The notes beneath the pieces are model-generated. The model made no database searches. It saw nothing but the letters and a program-made list of their open reading frames with translations, and was not told where the DNA came from. From Gracilariopsis chorda (lineage: Eukaryota; Rhodophyta; Florideophyceae; Gracilariales; Gracilariaceae): DNA of 64,000 bases. Below are positions 1 to 11,300 of this stretch, piece by piece; the first letter of the stretch is position 1; every line of letters begins with the position of its first letter. The stretch covers positions 1-64,000 of the forward strand of contig NBIV01000355.1 in NCBI GenBank assembly GCA_003194525.1. Reading direction: 5' to 3'. Position numbers and translations under genes: made by a program.

Positions 1-858
1 AAAACCCCTAAAAAACCCCTAAAAAACCCCTAAAAAACCCCTAAAAACCCCTAAAATCCCCTAAAAACCCCTAAAAAACCCTAAAAAACCCTAAAAACCC
101 CTAAAACCCCTAAAAAACCCCTAAAAACCCCTAAAAACCCCTAAAATCCCCTAAAAACCCCTAAAATCCCCTAAAAACCCCTAAAAATCCCCTAAAAACC
201 CCTAAAATCCCCTAAAAACCCCTAAAATCCCCTAAAAACCCCTAAAATCCCCTAAAAACCCCTAAAATCCCCTAAAAACCCCTAAAAATCCCCTAAAAAC
301 CCCTAAAAACCCCTAAAATCCCTAAAATCCCCTAAAAACCCCTAAAAACCCCTAAAACCCCTAAAATCCCCTAAAAACCCCTAAAATCCCCTAAAAACCC
401 TAAAATCCCCTAAAACCCCTAAATCCCCTAAAAACCCCTAAAAACCCTAAAAACCCCTAAAAACCCTAAAATCCCCTAAAAACCCCTAAAACCCCTAAAA
501 ACCCTAAAACCCTAAAAACCCCTAAAATCCCCTAAAAACCCCTAAAAACCCCTAAAAAACCCCTAAAAACCCTAAAACCCCTAAAAACCCCTAAAAACCC
601 CTAAAAACCCCTAAAAACCCTAAAAACCCTAAAATCCCCTAAAAACCCCTAAAAACCCTAAAAAAAAACCCTAAAAACCCCTAAAAAACCCCTAAAACCC
701 TAAAAATCCCTAAAAACCCCTAAAAACCCCTAAAAACCCCTAAAAACCCCTAAAACCCTAAAAACCCCTAAAAACCCTAAAACCCCTAAAAACCCTAAAA
801 AACCCCTAAAAAACCCCTTAAAATCCCTAAAATCCCCTAAAATCCCCTAAAAACCCTG
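1..858. repeat. Telomere, C-strand repeats
   Basis: About 860 bp of nearly uninterrupted CCCTAAAA-type units. The plus strand runs C-rich from base 1, as expected for the left end of a chromosome whose G-strand reads TTTTAGGG to TTTTTAGGGG. The unit is not fixed: C runs of 3 or 4, A runs of 3 to 6, and an extra T in CCCCTAAAAT. The array ends abruptly before ggtacaacg. Variable unit length of this kind suggests a telomerase that stutters or a degenerate template; this is inference. Confidence 0.95.
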
Positions 859-1169
859 GTACAACGATCTTAACGTTTATTCACGTACGAAAATCGTGAG
901 CAAGCCAGTGTCTGAAAAAAACTGGGGTTCACAAGCGTAAAAAGATGCAGCTCACATATCTGTACCCGGAGCGGGCGTTGGTGCATAGTATGAAATTGTT
1001 TTGCAACGGTTCTGAAGTACATAAAAGATAAAAAAGGGAGGAAAGGAAGGAAAGATCGGAAAGAATAGGAATACGGAACGTGAAACAGTCGCTTATGGAA
1101 AGGGATGTGAGGATGGAGATTTTGGGGTTTGAAAGTCAAAAATACAACTTGCGTGCCGACCGCGACTGG
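859..1169. other. Subtelomeric spacer, no gene seen
   Basis: Unique-looking sequence between the telomere and the first satellite unit. Short open frames exist on both strands but none has a recognisable domain or convincing start, so none is called. Confidence 0.5.
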
Positions 1170-1920
1170 GCATTAAGGCGTTTTTGGGTGGACAGTAATC
1201 GAACGACCAATGCACCTATGTACCACAGGCAACTGTCATGTCGTACATGGCGGCGGCAATCGCTCGACCATTGCGGGAACTGTAAAGGTTTTGGGACGCC
1301 AGTGGTGGAGTGAACATTGCCCGAGTGCATGACAGGAAAAAGTCCTGACTAACATGGTGGCGGTGGTTCCTCGAAAACTGCAGGCTTAAAAATTGAAATT
1401 TTTTGGAGCGCAGGTGGTGGAGTGACTACTGCGCGAATGAACGACAGGAAAACGTTCTGTCGTATATCACCGTGGTGGTCGCTCGACCACCGCAAGCTAA
1501 AAAATTGTAATGTTTTGCAGCGCCAGTTGCAGAGTGACCACTGCGCGCATGTACGACAGGAAACCGTGCTGTCTTACATGGTGGCCGTGGTCACTCGACC
1601 ACTGTAGGCTAAGAAATTGTAATTTTTTGGAGCGCCAGTGCTCGAGCGACCACTGCGCGAATGTACGATAAGAGAACGTCCTGTTGTACATGACGGCGCT
1701 GGTTGTTCGACCACTGCAGGCTAGAGAATTGTAATCTTTTGTAGCACCAGTGATCGGACGCCCACTACGCGAATGTATGACAGGAAAAAGCCCTGTCATA
1801 CATGGTGGTGGTGGTCGCTCGACCACTGAAGGCTAAAAATTTGTAATTATTTGGGAGCGCCAATGGGCGAGTGACCACTGCGCGCATGTACGACGAGAAA
1901 GTGTCCTATCGTACATGTAC
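1170..1920. repeat. 112-bp subtelomeric satellite, block 1
   Basis: Six to seven diverged tandem units. The landmark gcgcgaatgtacgacagg (with variants) recurs at about 1431, 1543, 1655, 1767 and 1880, a period of 112-113 bp. Each unit holds an inverted repeat: atgtacgacagg, a spacer of 5-8 bases, then cctgtcgtacat, flanked further out by gtgaccactgc and its complement-like ggtggtcgctc. Each unit also carries a short A/T segment (aaaaattgtaatttttt). The first unit (about 1170-1290) is the most diverged. Block 2 at 6625-7150 has the same unit in the same orientation. Confidence 0.9.
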
Positions 1921-2425
1921 GCAGGTGCAGAGGTGTGCGAATGCTTTGGCGCTGGTCAGGGCTGTTACAGCGAGGCGTGTCTCAAAGTTACACGAAGCAG
2001 GTCTTATTGCAAGGTGGCTTTGGAAACTGTGTTGCATGATGAATGTGCAGCGTCTGGCATTATGAATGTGCCGCGTGTGGCATGAACTTTGCAATGTTCC
2101 ATTATTACGTGGCAGGGGACATAGAAATATATCATGCACTGCGCCGGGGTGCGCTGGCGGCGTTTGGGATTGACAAGTGTGAAATTAAAAACAGCTGGCG
2201 CCATCAAATTCTTGTGGCCGCGTACGACAGCTGCAGCCCTTCGGCACAATCTACAACATCCCCTCGTATTTGTTCTTCTCTTAACTGAGTATGCATTCGT
2301 TTTCCCTATTTTCCCTCTTTTCACCAATTCCATACATCCCCTTCTCGTTGTTCTTGAAGTTGGAATGAAAAGCCTGCGAGCCCAACATTGCGAAAAACGC
2401 ACACGCGTTCAGGCCCAGAGAAGAA
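1921..2425. other. Spacer between satellite and decayed gene
   Basis: No domain or satellite unit is visible. A short direct repetition gtgcagcgtctggcattatgaatg / gccgcgtgtggcatgaac occurs near 2045-2090. Open frames on both strands overlap each other and have no recognisable product. Confidence 0.4.
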
Positions 2426-3555
2426 GTGACGTTGATCTTCGCGGAGGGGAGGGTTTCTGGTGAGGCTGAACTGTTCTCGCGTGATGGACCGCTCAGCAGT
2501 ACGCTCCATGGGCATGCTCTTTCCGAGATCATGAAGCCAGACGAGTATTCGGTGATTGTGCATCGCGTTAGCATAACAGGAGACCCTGGTGCGGCGTACC
2601 CTTATCACTTCAAAGAGGTCGAAGACCCACCGGAGCACTCGTCTGAAATTCATCTTGGACTGCTTGGGGCGTCAGATGTAGCGTTGATGCGTCCGCCTCA
2701 AAGTGTTTCAGCCTTCCCGCCGTTACGAAGTCTAATCACAATTGCAAGCGGTTCAAGGGAAGCTGGTCGAGCGGGCGTTCTGTTTCGGCATCCACGCGGG
2801 CTAGCGGCACATGATAGAATGTTAAAAGCAGTGTACATTCGGTTACTCGATTTTCAAGCTTGAAGATTCCGGGCCCCTCCGTTTTTGTACAGTCGAATCG
2901 TTTGGCGACGCGGTCTTTGTCAAAGTCTGATACAGCGCCGAGCTCTGCGCTACGCGCTATGGTGCCCACCTCACAAACAGCACCACTGTCGAGCTCTAGT
3001 GCGGATGGTCTGAATGCTGCGACCCACTCTTCACGTGGGCAGGCCGCCGGAAACTCTAGCATTGCAGGTGTCAGAACGAGCAGTGCAGGCACGCCAAGTC
3101 CTGCACCTGGTGTAGCGAGCAAGAATACCCGACCGCTGACGCCAGCTCTTTCGTCTTCTGCAAGGGTGCGTGGAGGATATGGGGAATACGAGTCCCAACT
3201 GGAGTGCATTTCATTAGCGTCACCTGGTACTGTTCTCTGTAGTTCTGGGCGAAATACCGCAAACCATAGGGGTGAAAGTGATGAGGTACAAATTGTGGCT
3301 GTGACGGCAGCGCCAGAGGGCAGTGTGAACCCACGCACTCTGTAAAGCGAAGGCAATTTCGAACCATTGGTAGATATAGGCCCCTGCGTTGTGTACGAGT
3401 GTATCAACTTCAGTGATTATGAATTACAGGAATATATACCTGAGTTAGACCTCATTGATGATTCTCACTTCAGTCCGGGTGGTGTGAGTGAGAATCTTTT
3501 GGAGCAAGTGGAAGAGCTGTTTGACGGGAAGATTTGCTGTGTTCTTCTGGAATGA
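2426..3555 (+). pseudogene. 5' part of a decayed subtelomeric gene, Ser-rich
   Basis: Consecutive plus-strand frames: 2426-2863, then 2860-3345 in another frame, then 3367-3555 in that second frame after one stop. The middle part is rich in Ser, Ala and Pro; the last part is acidic (a run around ELDLIDD and ENLLEQVEELFDG). They abut with small shifts and lead directly into the next frame at 3534, so I read them as one gene broken by frameshifts and a stop, or less likely as exons of an intron-containing gene. I do not recognise a family. It lies between the two satellite blocks and reads away from the telomere. Confidence 0.3.
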
Positions 3556-5554
3556 TGAGTGTTGCCGTCGACAAGAATGAGCGTCCATTGGTGGACGGAT
3601 TTGTGGAGAACGGGCGTATTTTTCGACGTGTTGAACTTATTGATGGCAGGCACCGTCGAATTATACATCGGCGTCGGCAGGCTAAACCGGAGTTGTGGCG
3701 GCAGATCATGCAAGCGTTGCGCGTGTTGATGTAGAACAGGGGAGATGGTAAGGACCTCATTCCGAGTGAGGTTCTTCGCCTTGGAACATTTTTGAATGAT
3801 AACTCGTCGGCGGTCCTGAAGATGTGCTTTGCGGATCGCGTACACTCCACAGTCAGCATGGTATGAACCGTACAAGTGTAACGTGTAGTGGGGGTGGAAG
3901 AAATTACCCCTCCACAATTGGTGGGTGTGCTGAAGTCGAGCGAGGTGATCGCGAAGTTAGAAACACGTCAGCATCGTCATTTTGCTGATTTGGATCTTAA
4001 ACCAGCCCGAGTGTGTGCGCTTCTACTAGTTTCTGAGAAAGTGTGTGAAGAGTGGCCCGCCATCGGGCTCACACGCGTTTCCAGTGATATGGTATTGAAA
4101 CTGGATGAATGTGACTTCTCAATCGCGATGGAATTCCTCACATTTTATACAGGACCGAAGGGCTCCGACATTTGGGGTGGGTTTCAGATGGTGCGGTGGA
4201 ATTTTTACACCCAGGTGGTTGCGTTCAGCCGCGAAATTTAGTTGTGGGCTCGTGCCCTCAGTCTTGATTTGGAGGAATTTCTACTACAGGAAACCACGAT
4301 GTGCGCAGTTGCAAACGGAACGGCCACAGCGGAGGCTTTCGACGTTGAACAAGTCAACAGGTTCGTGAAGGTACCGCGTATGGATTTGCGTGACGTAACC
4401 ATTGGACGGGCTGTGAGCGCGTTCAAGAGTAAGCTGGGGAAGTGGATGCCCGAGTTGTGCGTTAATGCTCAAGTTGAAGGCCAGGGCGATATAGAGCTTT
4501 CAGAAGCCGCTGCAATTGTCCAGCGAGAGGCTGAGCCTATGAAAATTGCAGTTGAGGATGCCGAACAAGTTGGCGACGACGGGGAGTTTGAAATGGTGAA
4601 TGGAACGCCACGACGTTCAGCACCGGCATATAGTGTTGGTTCAAGAGGCGGATCGAGTAGCTCGAGAGAGGTACGACGAAGCCTCCGGCAGCACCGTAAC
4701 GTAAGGAACGTGGTGACTCCTGCATCTTCTGTGGATGGCCGCAGCACTTTGCACTGGGGTCCTATTTGGAAGGCTGGTAGCAGAGGCGGTCGGTTGCCGC
4801 CTGCAACCATACGTTCCCTGCAAATTTTGGACATTAAAGGATGGCGTGCATTGTTCAGAGAGAACAACATTCGTGGTGTGGGGATCATGAACGAAAAAGA
4901 TGAACGCACCGAGGACGAGGAAGATGGTAGCGAGGGTAAGGACGCGTTTCGAGCAGACGGCGGTGAGGAGGATGTTATAGAACGGTTATTTGATGACGCA
5001 AATCCGGCCAAGTGGCCCAGCACGCTCACTCGGAGCGAGCCGTACGAATCGGAAGACGTGTATCCTCGTTGGTGCAATTATGGCGTCATGCCTCCTAGTC
5101 TTTGGCCTAAGAACGAGAATTGCATCCAAAATGTGCTCCTGTGGCTCAAGGGGCTTTACATTCCGCGTGGACATCGCGCCGAAGTCCTCACGGCAGACGA
5201 AACGCGAAATGTTCACCACACGGTGTACTGGCATGCCCGAAAGCAATGCTACGATGAGTTGGGTTGGGGGACCATAGGCGTGCTTGAAGGTCTACAGCAA
5301 AGTGGGACCAAGAGCGCTGGCGGTGTAAGTGTGGGGGTTTGTCAGCCTTCGGAAACAGAGGTACGTTATATGGAGTCTTGGTGTGTGCAGTTCTTCGCAA
5401 AAAAAATGCAGGAGCTGAAGGAGAAAGCCTTTGCGTTCTTCCCGTGTTTGCAATTGATTTAGACGGTCCGTTTAGGGTTGGGGCCGACAAAAATGTGTCA
5501 GGGAAGATGCTGAGGTTCTTTGTTATGAACTACAGTGAACAACCCGATTTGTGA
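3534..5554 (+). pseudogene. Middle part of the decayed gene, unknown family
   Basis: One plus-strand frame is kept from 3534 to 5462 (about 640 codons) with only a few stops: near 3732, two to three between 3860 and 3885, and TAG at 4239. The longest uninterrupted stretch is 4242-5462, about 406 codons. It includes an acidic linker (EDEEDGSEG) and a compact region with WPKNENCIQNVLLWLKGLY and YWHARKQCYDELGWG. A one-base shift near 5445 continues into PVFAIDLDGPFRVGADKN and ends at 5554. Retention of frame over this length argues for a former protein-coding gene. No known domain is recognised in this part; the link to the next entry is by orientation and spacing. Confidence 0.4.
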
Positions 5555-5794
5555 GTGGAGTCGAACGGAACGTATTCGAGCGCCATCATCAATACCGGAA
5601 AAAGCCTCGATCGTACAGAAAGTGCGAAAGAGGAAGGGCGCGTTATAATGACGCGTAAGTGAATTGTGCATGCGATGGAACGCAAGGAGGGCACCCAATG
5701 GGTGGTGAAGAAGCGAGCGTTTGTGGGTCCTCGGGTGGGGCAAGTAGCCGCAGCGTTGCGGTTGGCGAGCAAATGAGATTCGGGTACAAGGAAG

Positions 5795-6631
5795 ATGTAC
5801 GTGCCACGTACTGCGGGACGAATGTTGGCAACGTCCCGGAATTGTAGGCGTCAGGCACTGCACACCACCTTCCGTGGGCTGACTATGGACGAAAGAAAGG
5901 ATGAGGCGAACCCGGGCTACGTTTTGATGGTTTCAGGGCAGTTTTCATTCCCATTATGGATTTTTGAAGGGAGCCACAAGATTGTTCTGACGGAGTGGAG
6001 GACGTCGAAGCAGGTGTCGCGAGGAATGGTCGTCCGGAAATATCAAGTACCGTCATACTCCATTCTTGTGGGACGTAGGGACGTGTTCCACGCTGGGGGT
6101 GGGGGTTTGGACAACACTATGAACGACATGATTTTTCGGTATCACATGTACATGATACCGGATGGGTACCATTTGCCAGATGCGGTGCATCGCGAGAAAG
6201 GGTTCAAACCTCAGTTTTTGGAGCAAGATATGCCACTTTATGGGGAAGGTGATGATGTGGAGAATGAGGAGGGAATGGACAACGTCGTGGATATGGAGAT
6301 GGAATCAGGAAACCAGGAGGAGTAATGGGAAGCGGGGAGTGATGTGGAGGAGTTAATGGAGGAGAGAATGAGTTTAGATCTGGTGGAATGCAGGGATAAC
6401 TACGGTTTCGACCTTCTTGTTAGTACAAGTAAAAAAACATTTGCTGCTCTTCTATATGCGGTGGGCTTTCTTTCGCTGCATGATGGTCTTTTTAGAAGTT
6501 GCACTGATGATGAAGTTGGGGCAATGGTGCTTCGACAACTGCTTAGCACGTTATCGATGCGGCAAATGCGTGCAGTTGGCGTTACACCACCGCGTGCCAA
6601 AAAGAAGCAAATGTTTGCGGTTTTTCAGTAG
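5795..6631 (+). pseudogene. C-terminal part with a DSBH/2OG-oxygenase-like region
   Basis: Starts at ATG 5795; the frame runs to 6325 and, through a single TAA at 6323, on to 6631 where satellite block 2 begins. The segment from FRGLTMDERKD onward alternates predicted strands: SFPLWIFEGSHK, YSILVGRRDVFHAGGGG and RYHMYMIPDGYHLP. A GRxDVFHAG strand followed about 15-20 residues later by RYHMY resembles the last strands of double-stranded beta-helix oxygenases, where the second metal-binding His and the 2-oxoglutarate-binding Arg lie. The first HxD motif is not obvious. The tail is acidic (VENEEGMDNVVDMEME). Assignment to the fold is a judgement from motif shape only. Activity is doubtful given the stop. 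Confidence 0.35.
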
Positions 6632-7150
6632 TCGAGCGACCATTGCAGCCATGTACGGCTGGAAAAAGTCCTGTCGTACATGGCAGCAGTGGTTGCTCGA
6701 CGACTGCAGGTTAAAAAATTACAAATGTTTGGAGCGCCAGTGGTCCAGCGACCACTGCGCGAATGTACGACAGAAAACAATTCTGTTCTACATGCCGGCT
6801 GTGGTCTCTCGACCATTGCAGGCTAAAACAATTATACGTTTTTGAAATGCTAGTGGTTGGGCGATCACACCGTGCATGTACGACAGGAAAACGTTCTGTC
6901 GTACATGTCGGCGGTGGGCGCTCGACCACTGCAGGTTAAAAACTTTCAATTTTGTTGGGGCACCAGTGGTCAAGTGCCTACCGCAAACATGTACGGCCGG
7001 AAAAAGTCCTGTCGTACATGCCCGCGGTGGTCGCATGACCACCGTGCGCTAAAAACCTCCAAGAGTATTGGGGCGCCAGTGATCGAGTGACTAGTGGGGG
7101 CATAGACGACGGGACCAATTGCTGTCCTACAAGCCCACAGCGGTCGCATA
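6625..7150. repeat. 112-bp subtelomeric satellite, block 2
   Basis: About five units of the same satellite as block 1 and in the same orientation; landmarks at about 6646, 6758, 6871, 6983 and 7096. The dyads gtacgacagg ... cctgtcgtac are better conserved here than in block 1 in some units. The last unit fades out after about 7150. The two blocks are separated by about 4.7 kb and form direct repeats around the decayed gene. Confidence 0.9.
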
Positions 7151-7876
7151 TTCACGGATCATTATAAATTGTATGTATTTGGGGCTTTTAGTGGTTATGC
7201 AAGTACTTTTTCATCGGTCGGGCATTGTTGTGCGAGGCTGTTTTACCAGTTCAAAACTTAAGGTTCCCAACAGCGTGTGGTAGCGTTTTGCGGAGCGCGT
7301 CGTGTTAGGGGGCGCGTAGAACGTTTGGCTGTTCTCAACTAATCTCGTAGCACGCCTTTACAACAATCACAATTACAAAGGGGTGCTTTGTGGGCGTCGA
7401 GATCTGTAAACAAAGCATCTATGCGAAATTATAGCCCTGACCTTGTTCTTCGAAAATTTTAGATTTTGCAGTCGTGGGGTGTCAGCAACAGCCCAAGGCT
7501 CCTTGTTAGGTTGTTTTGGTTTATATGTTAACATAAACAACTCATGTGAGCTTTGGTTGCAGAAAAGGCTGTACCACTATACATGCCATAGAAAGGATTT
7601 GTAGTGGTTTAGGAATAGTGTGGAGCTTTTATTTTTGTGCGTCTTATTCTTGGTAGCTGTACGTAAAGCGCTGCTACGCCGAAAACTGGGTTGTAGGTAG
7701 AACTTGTGTTTGTGGATTTCTACGGTTTTATTGTTGGACATGGGCCTGCCTCCCAGCGGTTCTACGGTGTTGTTTTTTTTTCATTCTGGCAACAAGTGCT
7801 CGTGATTTCAGCATACACGCCTCTTACTCGCCCCGTAGATCTTCGTCCATTTTTGCTTCACGAGATCATCTCCTTC
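7151..7876. other. Gene-poor subtelomeric spacer
   Basis: No satellite unit, domain or long frame. The plus strand is rich in T and G. Nothing else is seen. Confidence 0.5.
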
Positions 7877-10869
7877 TCAAATGAGCAATGACACATTACA
7901 ATCGGTCGCGTGTGCGGAGGTTGTAGATATGCGACGGGAAAGTGTGTTATTGGGGTTCTCTTTGCTGTAGGCTACAGGAGAACGAGCGTGTTGTTGTGGA
8001 AGCAGTTGTGGCGGCTGGTGGGATTGAACAGCTTTAGTAGCAGGAGCATGGTGGCTGTCATTGAGCTTGTGCAGAGCTCTCTGAATAAGAGGAAGCAAAA
8101 TGGTAGTGAGGGCTGTTTTAACACCTGCAACGTCGCTCCCTTTGACAGCGTCCGTCACCGCATTGAGTACCACAGGGTCTTGAAGGATGGTGCGTAGTGT
8201 TTTGTTGTTAGTATTGGATGTGGCTGTGTGGTCTGCATAGGGTTACGTTGAAGTTGTCGCTTGCCGTCATGGACACCATCTCGCTTTGAAGGGGTTTTTG
8301 GTTGATTGGTTTCACCTCGGAGGTTTACGGTGTGTTGGGCGTTGAAATTTTCTGGATTCATAACCGTTTTGGTATGTGGGACACTTGGGTGGGTCGTTCT
8401 AATGGGTTGCTTTAGGGTTTGTTTAGCCGAGGGAGTGGACATGTTGCTTGGTACAGGTGCCTGTCCGTTTCCCTCGAATGTGTGGATGAGAGCTTCCATA
8501 CAGTGCCGAATGCAATCGGCGTATTGCGTGAAGGGTAATTTGGTGTACCATATGTTGAACTGCTTTTGCAGTTCGATTTCCGAACCGTTTAGAAACGTTT
8601 AGATGTGCTTAGAAATGATCTCTACGTGGTAGGTTGTGAAGAATCCCCAATCGAGGTCTTGCTGGGTACTTCGTCGAAGGTGGTGAGTGGTGACTAGTGA
8701 CGATAGAAGGCGGAAGGATACGACATTCTGTCCTTGGTACGACGCAGTTAGGTAATGAACGATGTTTTCAGAGAGCGGAGCATGAGGAGAGTTGTTGGCC
8801 AACATGCTGTCAACAAAGAACATGGCGGCCCTGCATTGTTTCAGTTGTTGTTTTTGCGATCGTTTTAGCATATGAAAGGCTCGCTCTAGGCTTTCAATAA
8901 GGAGCAGCAGGTCTTCAAACGCAACCAGCGTCCAATAACTGTGCCCGCACAACATCAGAATGGAAAGTGTCGATGTCCAGATTTTGTCATGGGGATTGGA
9001 TCTGCGTTTTGTTAATGTTTTGCAAAAGTCTTTCAATTTGGCACTGAGAAGTTTTGAGGGTGCAATGCCCTCGCGTAATACCGTATCCCCCCGTCCAGCC
9101 ACTACCGGAGGTTCCAGAATATACATTTCTTTCTTTGATGATGGCTCAATCCAGCTGTTGAGAAAGTACAACGTGAACATTATAGTTTGGTCACTAGCCA
9201 TGTTGCAGTCTTGTAAAGAACACATCTTTTGGTTGGATAGCGAGAGAGTTGTTTGAAAAAAGCCTCTTGTGGCAGGCAGTATTACATTGTGTGGGAGTTT
9301 GGGCCTACGACTGCTGTTTAGGTCCTTGTTGGTTGTGTTGTTTTGCAACTGTGCGCAAGCCGGTGAAAAAACCGACGCAAGATTTAAAACCCTGTTGGAT
9401 GGATTGTAGTTGTTGATCCTGTTTTGGTTGTCGTCGTTCTCGGTGCCATTGTCGGCGATACTAGCGTTTTAGGTGCCTGAAAGAACTCGTTCTCCTACCA
9501 TTTTAACTATTCGAATTCTTTTCTCCTGTCTGTAGGGTTCTGCATGTTGCAGGGCCTGAACGTCCTTCATGGTGAGGTGCTCGTTTTCCAAACGTCGTTG
9601 CAGGTTGTTTGAAAGGGTCATATTACCTTGCAGATCCCATTTGAAGTATCTGTCCCAGCCTGGGGGTAGTGAACATGCGTATTTGGCGCGCTTAGGCATT
9701 TGACTGGAACGCGTCGACCACTGGGCTGCTGGCGACGAGGATGGGGTATTGGTGGTGTATGAAGTGGCAATATTGTGCGTTGGTATTGTGTGGAGCGGTT
9801 GTTGCTGCCGCTCTAGCTGCACTTCATCGTTTGTTTCGTCCTTACCTGGCTTCTTCTGTTGTCTTCGCAAAGATGTTGTAGGGGAAGAAGTCCTCGTTGT
9901 TTTCCGTTTCTTGCGGGCAGGGTGCTGCGAAATATGCTTGGCAAGAGGTCCGTCATGTTTAGAACGTTGTGAGCAATTGTTGTTGTGATCCTCTTCATGG
10001 GCACTGGGAAAGGGATCATAATCGTCAGAAAAGCGACACACAAAGTTACTAGCGCCACTGCATTGGGATTTAGACTTCCAGTACGTGACAGTTTTCTGGA
10101 TTCAGTGTAGAGAACAGTTACGAACAGTATTAAGAGAGGCGCGAGAGAATCGGGTTATCGCGTGCTTTTCTAGATAGCACAGATCAGGAAGCACGTCTGC
10201 GTGAAGCAATTTGTCCGCCCCAGACATGTACTCGCGGATGGAGTTGGGATTTAAGGTGCAGTCTATGAATTGTATTGCATCGCGACTGTTAATACCTGCC
10301 GACGTTTGAAGCACTTTATACAGATGTAGAAGCTTGTTGTTGGTTATGGAAGGCGGCCTTGCGGGTGTTGTGCGCGTTTGTTTTTGGCAGTTGATCTGCT
10401 GCAATGTCCAAAATTCCTTTAGTTTGACGTACATGAGCACTTAGTCCATGATGGTCTACATTTGGGGTCTGGGCTATGAGGACTCGGCATGGTGCGCATT
10501 GATACCCTCGTACCGTTTGAGCTACACAATGATGTTGTCGGTATCCATTCCAGTGATATTAGTCAGCTGGTATGGAATGAGAAGCATATGATTCAAGTGA
10601 GCGCTGAAGAGAAGTTGGTAACTGCCGCCTACAACAAGTAGTTTTCCAAAGGCCAAGCAGCTGTTGCCCTTCATCACGAGCAAAGCTTGCGACACATGAA
10701 AGTTCACGCCACGAACAAGCTGGTTTGCGAGTAAAACAAGGTGGGTGTGTGATGCGCTTCGGCCTATCAATGAGCCGACGAATAGTTCTGCGAGGCCGAG
10801 ACGTATAGTAGATGACCTTGCCGCCAGAATTCTACTGTATATCTCGGAGAAAAGCTCAGACCAGTCCAT
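7877..10869 (-). pseudogene. Decayed minus-strand gene, possible Ulp1-like protease
   Basis: One minus-strand frame is retained from 10869 down to 8155 with stops at 10522 (TAG), a cluster between 10441 and 10521, 10102 (TGA), 9469 (TAA), 8599 (TAA) and one more; near 8185 it shifts to another frame that stays open to 7877. Pieces in order: a hydrophobic N-part, a His/Thr/Gln-rich low-complexity segment with KKRKTTRTS, a motif PPGWDRYFKWDLQGNMTLS, then a globular part with CGHSYWTLVAFEDLL and KQCRAAMFFVDSML. The last two loosely recall the His and Cys regions of C48 (Ulp1/adenain) peptidases (HW-L-V ... QxxCG-F), but the expected spacing and DCG are not met, so this is weak. What is firm is a former ORF of about 1000 codons, now broken. 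Confidence 0.35.
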
Positions 10870-11300
10870 GGGAATCTTTTCGTTTTTGGAGGTTAGTTGT
10901 AGGTTGAACGGTGTGTTATCTTTTGGAGACGCGTTCTAGCATATCTTCGTGGAGTGGAGCGGGCGTACGTACATACCAGGCGACATACACGTTTAGGCGT
11001 GTCTTTTCATAGCTATATGCGTGGCCGTTACGGTTAGGCTTTTATACCGCTGGTCGGAATGTACTGCTGGTAGCAAGCTTTGTGGTTTTTTACAGGACGA
11101 TGGTTGTGGTTTTAGCCTTGCACTATTGCCCTTCTTGGTACGCCTTGTCCCGTTGCACGGCACACATGGTGTTTTAGGAGAGCAGTTAAAGTGTGTTATG
11201 TTGTGTTTCAGGGGTTTTCATCATACGGGTCGTGGGAAAGAGCGTTCTGTACTGAAAAGCATGCAGTTGGTGCGGTTGTTCGACGTTCCGGTGGAACTTT
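10870..11300. other. Spacer between divergent decayed genes
   Basis: Lies between the 5' end of the minus-strand decayed gene and the plus-strand one. It probably once held divergent promoters. No domain is seen in the short frame at 11021-11311. Confidence 0.35.

Noticed and set aside
1170-1920. CRISPR-like array (dyad-containing repeats at regular spacing)
   Set aside because: Units are contiguous 112-bp tandem repeats with no distinct spacers, and the context is a eukaryotic telomere.
8599-9348. Firm call of a C48 (Ulp1-like) protease
   Set aside because: The His and Cys regions only loosely match and the spacing and DCG motif are wrong, so it is kept as a possibility only.
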